64,000 bases of DNA. It comes from Schaedlerella glycyrrhizinilytica_A (GTDB lineage Bacteria; Bacillota; Clostridia; Lachnospirales; Lachnospiraceae). Every line of letters starts with the position of its first letter. Position 1 is the stretch's first letter. Of this stretch, positions 60,823-64,000 are shown piece after piece. The notes below the pieces were generated by a model, which was not told the origin of the DNA, did no database searches, and was given only the letters and a program-made list of their open reading frames with translations. Position numbers and translations under genes: made by a program. The stretch is from NCBI RefSeq assembly GCF_042852765.1, contig NZ_AP031414.1. One strand, 5' to 3'.

Positions 60823-60863
60823 GATCCGTATTAAAAAAAGATAAAATGACAGGAGTGAAAATC

Positions 60864-61727
60864 ATGACAGAAACAAAGACCGTAAAAATTATTGCAGACA
60901 GTACATGTGATCTGTCGAAAGAATTATTAACACGTTACGATATCTCTGTATTGCCGCTGCACATTCTCCTTGGCGAACAGGAATGTGAAGACGGGATCAA
61001 CGTGACGCCGGATGAGATTTATCAATGGTCCGACGCCAATAAGACGACGCCGAAGACATCGGCGCCGTCCATGGAGCGTGCGATGGAACTGATCCGTCCT
61101 TACACCGACGCCGGACGCGAAGTGATCTGCTTTTCGATTTCCGGTGAGATGTCCACATCCGGAAATGTCATGCGGCTTGCAGCGGAAGAACTGGGGCAGG
61201 AAGGACTTGTCACTGTGATCGATTCCGCAAATCTTTCAACCGGAATCGGTCTTCTTGTGATCGAAGCGGCTATTTTGGCAAAGAAGGGAAAGTACGCGGA
61301 AGAGATCGCGTCAAAGATCGAGCTGCTCAAACCCAAAGTGCGGGCAAGTTTTGTGGTAGACACATTGACTTATTTATATCGCGGCGGACGATGCAGCGGT
61401 CTGGCAGCGATGGCCGGAGGCGCATTAAAGCTGCATCCGAAGATCGTCGTGGAAGACGGAGTGATGCACCCGACGAAAAAATTCCGTGGAAAGATGGACA
61501 AGGTGCTTCTCTCTTACGCAAAAGAAATGGAAACAGACTTGAAACACGCACGACCAGGCAGAGTCTTCATTACCCATTCCGGATGCGAAGAGGCGACGAT
61601 CGACGCAGTACGCGCATATTTGGAAAGTTTATCCGTGTTTGATGAAATCATTGTGACACGGGCAGGCGGCGTGATCTCAAGTCATTGCGGACCGGGAACT
61701 TTGGGCGTTTTGTTCCTGGAAAAATAA
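60864..61727 (+). CDS. DegV family fatty-acid-binding protein
   Basis: The 287-residue protein matches DegV: KIIADSTCDLSKEL, TSAPSMERAMELI, FSISGEMSTSGNVMRLAAEEL, VDTLTYLYRGGRCSG and HCGPGTLGVLFL. DegV proteins bind a fatty acid and some (FakB) present it to the FakA kinase. Start: ATG 60864 after AGGAGTGAAAATC. No FakA gene is nearby. Confidence 0.9.
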   Translation: MTETKTVKIIADSTCDLSKELLTRYDISVLPLHILLGEQECEDGINVTPDEIYQWSDANKTTPKTSAPSMERAMELIRPYTDAGREVICFSISGEMSTSGNVMRLAAEELGQEGLVTVIDSANLSTGIGLLVIEAAILAKKGKYAEEIASKIELLKPKVRASFVVDTLTYLYRGGRCSGLAAMAGGALKLHPKIVVEDGVMHPTKKFRGKMDKVLLSYAKEMETDLKHARPGRVFITHSGCEEATIDAVRAYLESLSVFDEIIVTRAGGVISSHCGPGTLGVLFLEK

Positions 61728-61784
61728 AGAAAATACAGGGGGATTTTTATTTTTCGTGAAAACGGGAGATGAAAGAAAAGAAAG

Positions 61785-62315
61785 ATGAAGATACAATTTG
61801 CAGATGCGGCAAAATATCAGAAAGAAGTAAAGCAGTTATATAAAAGCGCGTTTCCGATATTGGAACAAGTACCTCTTTTTCTGTTGTACCGAAAAGCAAA
61901 ACAGCATAAAATCGATTTTTTGGCAGTGTTGGATGATGGAAAATTTGTCGGTCTTGCCAGCGCCGCCATGCAGGGCGATGTTGTGATCCTGTTATATCTT
62001 GCAATTTCGGATGCGGTGCGCGGGAAAGGATACGGAAGTGCGGTCCTGCAGGCGGTACAGAAAAAATATGCAGGCAAACGGATCATCTTGAACATTGAGG
62101 AAATGGATGAACAGGCCGCAAATTATGCGCAGCGGGTGAAAAGAAAGGCATTTTATCAGAAAAACGGATTTGAGATCTTAGACTACAAAGTACGGGAAGT
62201 CAGTACAACTTATGATATGATGTCCTGCGGCGGTTATGTCTCCAAGACGGAATACGAAGAAGTTATGGCGTTATATACCGGAAAAGTCCTGTATTTTATC
62301 ATGAAAAAAATCTGA
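61785..62315 (+). CDS. GNAT-family N-acetyltransferase
   Basis: The 176-residue protein carries the acetyl-CoA-binding motif VRGKGYGSAVLQAV after the beta strand VILLYLAISDA, and QKNGFEILDYKV near the end, a common GNAT ending. The substrate is unknown. The start ATG follows GAAAGAAAAGAAAG without a strong site. It lies in a run of loosely spaced + strand genes. Confidence 0.85.
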   Translation: MKIQFADAAKYQKEVKQLYKSAFPILEQVPLFLLYRKAKQHKIDFLAVLDDGKFVGLASAAMQGDVVILLYLAISDAVRGKGYGSAVLQAVQKKYAGKRIILNIEEMDEQAANYAQRVKRKAFYQKNGFEILDYKVREVSTTYDMMSCGGYVSKTEYEEVMALYTGKVLYFIMKKI

Positions 62316-62328
62316 GAGCGCCGGGGGA

Positions 62329-63117
62329 ATGGAACGAACGATGATGGATTACAAATTATTGATGAATACTGCGATCCTTGCAGGGGAAACGATGTTGAAA
62401 AGCGGAGCGGAAACATATCGTGTGGAAGATACGATCAACCGGATCCTAAAAACATCCAACGCCCAGACGGTGGAGACAGTCGTTTTGATGACCGGGATTT
62501 TTGTGACGCTGGATGATTCCGGCATCGACCCGATCACCGTCAACAAACGGGTCCACGCGCGGGGGATGAATTTAAACCGGATCGATCGGGTCAATACAGT
62601 TTCACGCAGTTATTGCGCCGGGGAGATCACTTTAGACGAAGCATATGAAGAATTAAAACAGATCCACAGCAAGCAATACCGCAGAATGTCGTATAATCTT
62701 GCTACGATTTTTGTCTGTGCCGGATTTGCGCCGCTGTTTCAGGGAGGTTTCCCGGAGATCGCGGGGGCGGCGCTTGCCGGTATTGCGCTGGCATTGATCA
62801 TGACGGTCGGAAAATATTTAAAAATCAATGGATTTATATTGAATGTATTTTCCGCATTCGGCATTGCATTGACGGCTATTTTTTTGCAGGATCTTGTACC
62901 AATGGTGGATATGGACATCGTGATCATCAGCAGTATCATGCCTCTTGTGCCCGGAGTTGCGATCACTTATGCGATCCGTGATACGCTGCAGGGCGATTAC
63001 CTGTCAGGTGCGGCCCGGATCCTGGAGGCGTTTATGACTGCGACTGCCATTGCGCTCGGAGTCGGTACCGGATTTGCACTGACCGGAATTTTACAGCCGG
63101 GAGGTGGTCTGTTTTGA
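62329..63117 (+). CDS. Threonine/serine exporter ThrE, N-terminal subunit
   Basis: The 262-residue protein is the DUF1212/ThrE N-terminal part: a cytosolic domain (LLMNTAILAGETMLKSGAETYRVEDTINRI) followed by about five helices (from residue about 125; ATIFVCAGFAPLFQGG, VLPL-type PLVPGVAITYAIRDTL). The C-terminal part is a separate gene that overlaps by 4 bases; splitting into two is common in Firmicutes. Confidence 0.88.
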   Translation: MERTMMDYKLLMNTAILAGETMLKSGAETYRVEDTINRILKTSNAQTVETVVLMTGIFVTLDDSGIDPITVNKRVHARGMNLNRIDRVNTVSRSYCAGEITLDEAYEELKQIHSKQYRRMSYNLATIFVCAGFAPLFQGGFPEIAGAALAGIALALIMTVGKYLKINGFILNVFSAFGIALTAIFLQDLVPMVDMDIVIISSIMPLVPGVAITYAIRDTLQGDYLSGAARILEAFMTATAIALGVGTGFALTGILQPGGGLF

Positions 63118-63554
63118 ATTTACTTTTAGGTACCGTCGGAAGTTTTGTGGCGATCGCCTGTTTTGCCGTCCTGCTGGAATGTCCGCGGAAATATCTGCTT
63201 CATGCGGGATGTGTCGGTGCAGTCGGAGGCGGCGTCTATCTGTTCAGTATGGATCTCGGACTCAATGTGGTATTGGCGTCCTTTTTATCTGCGCTTGTGA
63301 TCGCATTATTCTCACATACATTCGCAAGGGTTTTCCGGGCGCCGGTCACGATCTTTCTGATCCCGGGGATCCTGCCGACCGTTCCGGGAGCGGGAATGTA
63401 CCGGATCGTGTATTATGTAATGGCAGGCGATACGAAGCAGAGCATTTATTATCTGATCCAGACATTGGAAATCGCAGGGATGATCGCGCTGGCGATCTTT
63501 TTGGTCGGAACGTTGTTTTCCGTATGGAAGCGGTTTTCTGAAATCCGAAAATAG
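63114..63554 (+). CDS. Threonine/serine exporter ThrE, C-terminal subunit (DUF3815-type)
   Basis: The 146-residue protein starts at the TTG 63114, inside the stop of the previous gene, after GGGAGGTGGTCTG. Four helices (LLLGTVGSFVAIACFAVLL, VLASFLSALVIALF, then PVTIFLIPGILPTVPGAGMYRIVYYV, IALAIFLVGTLF) match the small second unit of split ThrE exporters. It should form one transporter with its neighbour. Confidence 0.88.
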   Translation: MNLLLGTVGSFVAIACFAVLLECPRKYLLHAGCVGAVGGGVYLFSMDLGLNVVLASFLSALVIALFSHTFARVFRAPVTIFLIPGILPTVPGAGMYRIVYYVMAGDTKQSIYYLIQTLEIAGMIALAIFLVGTLFSVWKRFSEIRK

Positions 63555-63618
63555 CAATTCGGAAAGCAGAAAATCTCCGAAAAACAGCAGTGAGAAGAAA
63601 ATAATCGGGAGAAATGAC

Positions 63619-64000
63619 ATGACAACAGAACAGGTAAAAGAACAACTTCAAACTCTGGCGGAGGATGATTATAAAGCGTTCAACGAAAATCTGCTGCCGG
63701 GAGTCAAACATATATTGGGTGTGCGTCTTCCGCTTCTTCGGAAAATCGCAAAAGAAATCGCGAAAACGGACTGCCGGGTGTATTTAAACGAAGCGGCGGA
63801 GACGATCGGAGCGGAAAGCTTTTATGAAGAACTCATGATACAGGGACTTGTGATCGGATATGCGAAGCTTGGTCGGGAGGAAAGAGTCCGCTATCTGGAT
63901 GAATTTGTACCGAAGATCCAAAGCTGGGGGATCTGCGACAGTTGTACGATGGGATTCAAGTTTATGCAGAAAGAACCGGAGTTCTGGTTTTCTTATATAC
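63619..64000 (+). CDS. DNA alkylation repair protein, AlkD-like (partial)
   Basis: The gene runs off the window after 127 codons. The peptide TEQVKEQLQTLAEDDYKAFNENLLPGVKHILGVRLPLLRKIAKEI, with later GLVIGYAKLGREERVRYLDEFVPKIQSWGICDS, matches HEAT-like AlkD/DUF1061 DNA glycosylases that remove alkylated bases. Start ATG 63619 after CGGGAGAAATGAC; the ATG at 63614 stops immediately. Confidence 0.8.
   Translation, partial: MTTEQVKEQLQTLAEDDYKAFNENLLPGVKHILGVRLPLLRKIAKEIAKTDCRVYLNEAAETIGAESFYEELMIQGLVIGYAKLGREERVRYLDEFVPKIQSWGICDSCTMGFKFMQKEPEFWFSYI

Overview
The window reads as a stretch of a low-to-mid GC Firmicutes chromosome, most likely a gut Lachnospiraceae (Clostridium cluster XIVa). The evidence is the gene content (Rex, SpoIIIE/FtsK next to TepA, RecU, RlmH, KdpF-type small subunits, NfnAB, Fhs/FolD, YkvI- and TerB-like proteins), strong AGGAGG ribosome binding sites, frequent ATGA overlaps and textbook sigma-A promoters. 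The genus cannot be fixed from the sequence alone. Almost all genes lie on the + strand. No tRNA, rRNA or CRISPR array was seen.

Layout. 1-5.2 kb: housekeeping genes (RsuA end, YgiQ radical SAM, SDR, RluA-type pseudouridine synthase, RecU). 5.2-10.6 kb: a histidine operon hisZ-hisG-hisD-hisB-(HisF-like domain fused to HisIE), behind a perfect consensus promoter and ended by a hairpin terminator; hisC, hisH, hisA and hisF are not here. 10.6-12.9 kb: small unknown membrane proteins, a GT51 peptidoglycan glycosyltransferase with an odd structured tail, and a TPR protein. 12.9-26.8 kb: a potassium region with two micro-proteins (one is KdpF), kdpABC, a KdpD-like sensor that lacks its kinase domain, two tandem paralogous DUF4118 histidine kinase/response regulator pairs, and divergently oriented ktrA/ktrB(trkH) with another micro-protein. 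26.8-30.0 kb: aldo/keto reductase, YkvI-like transporter and TerB-like protein, with leader and terminator structures.

30.0-34.1 kb is an AT-rich mobile-element graveyard. Two truncated IS256-family fragments form a 240-bp inverted repeat around an IS200/IS605 fragment, a TipA-like MerR regulator, an XRE protein with a one-residue gap in its HTH, and the divergent regulator/first-gene end of what looks like a lost integrative element. One flanking gene (30.03 kb) was broken by the insertion.

34.1-64 kb returns to core genome: ABC-F ATPase, Rex, Nnr/alanine racemase/MazF, YebC, MetY, TepA-FtsK, Fhs-FolD, a zinc-ribbon/TPR/chitobiase-like membrane protein, an iron alcohol dehydrogenase with a clear Rex operator (the Rex gene is 14 kb upstream), NfnAB, a FUSC transporter, RlmH, amidohydrolase-EamA, LemA-DUF2207, DegV, GNAT, a split ThrE exporter and the start of an AlkD-like gene.

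Functionally, the Kdp and Ktr systems with their regulators form one potassium-homeostasis block, while Rex, the alcohol dehydrogenase, NfnAB and Fhs/FolD form a fermentative redox and one-carbon set. The most unusual items are the split and duplicated Kdp signalling module, the HisF-like domain with an altered active site fused to HisIE, paired micro-proteins beside both potassium systems, duplicated activator-type promoters, and several unexplained structured or repeated noncoding elements.
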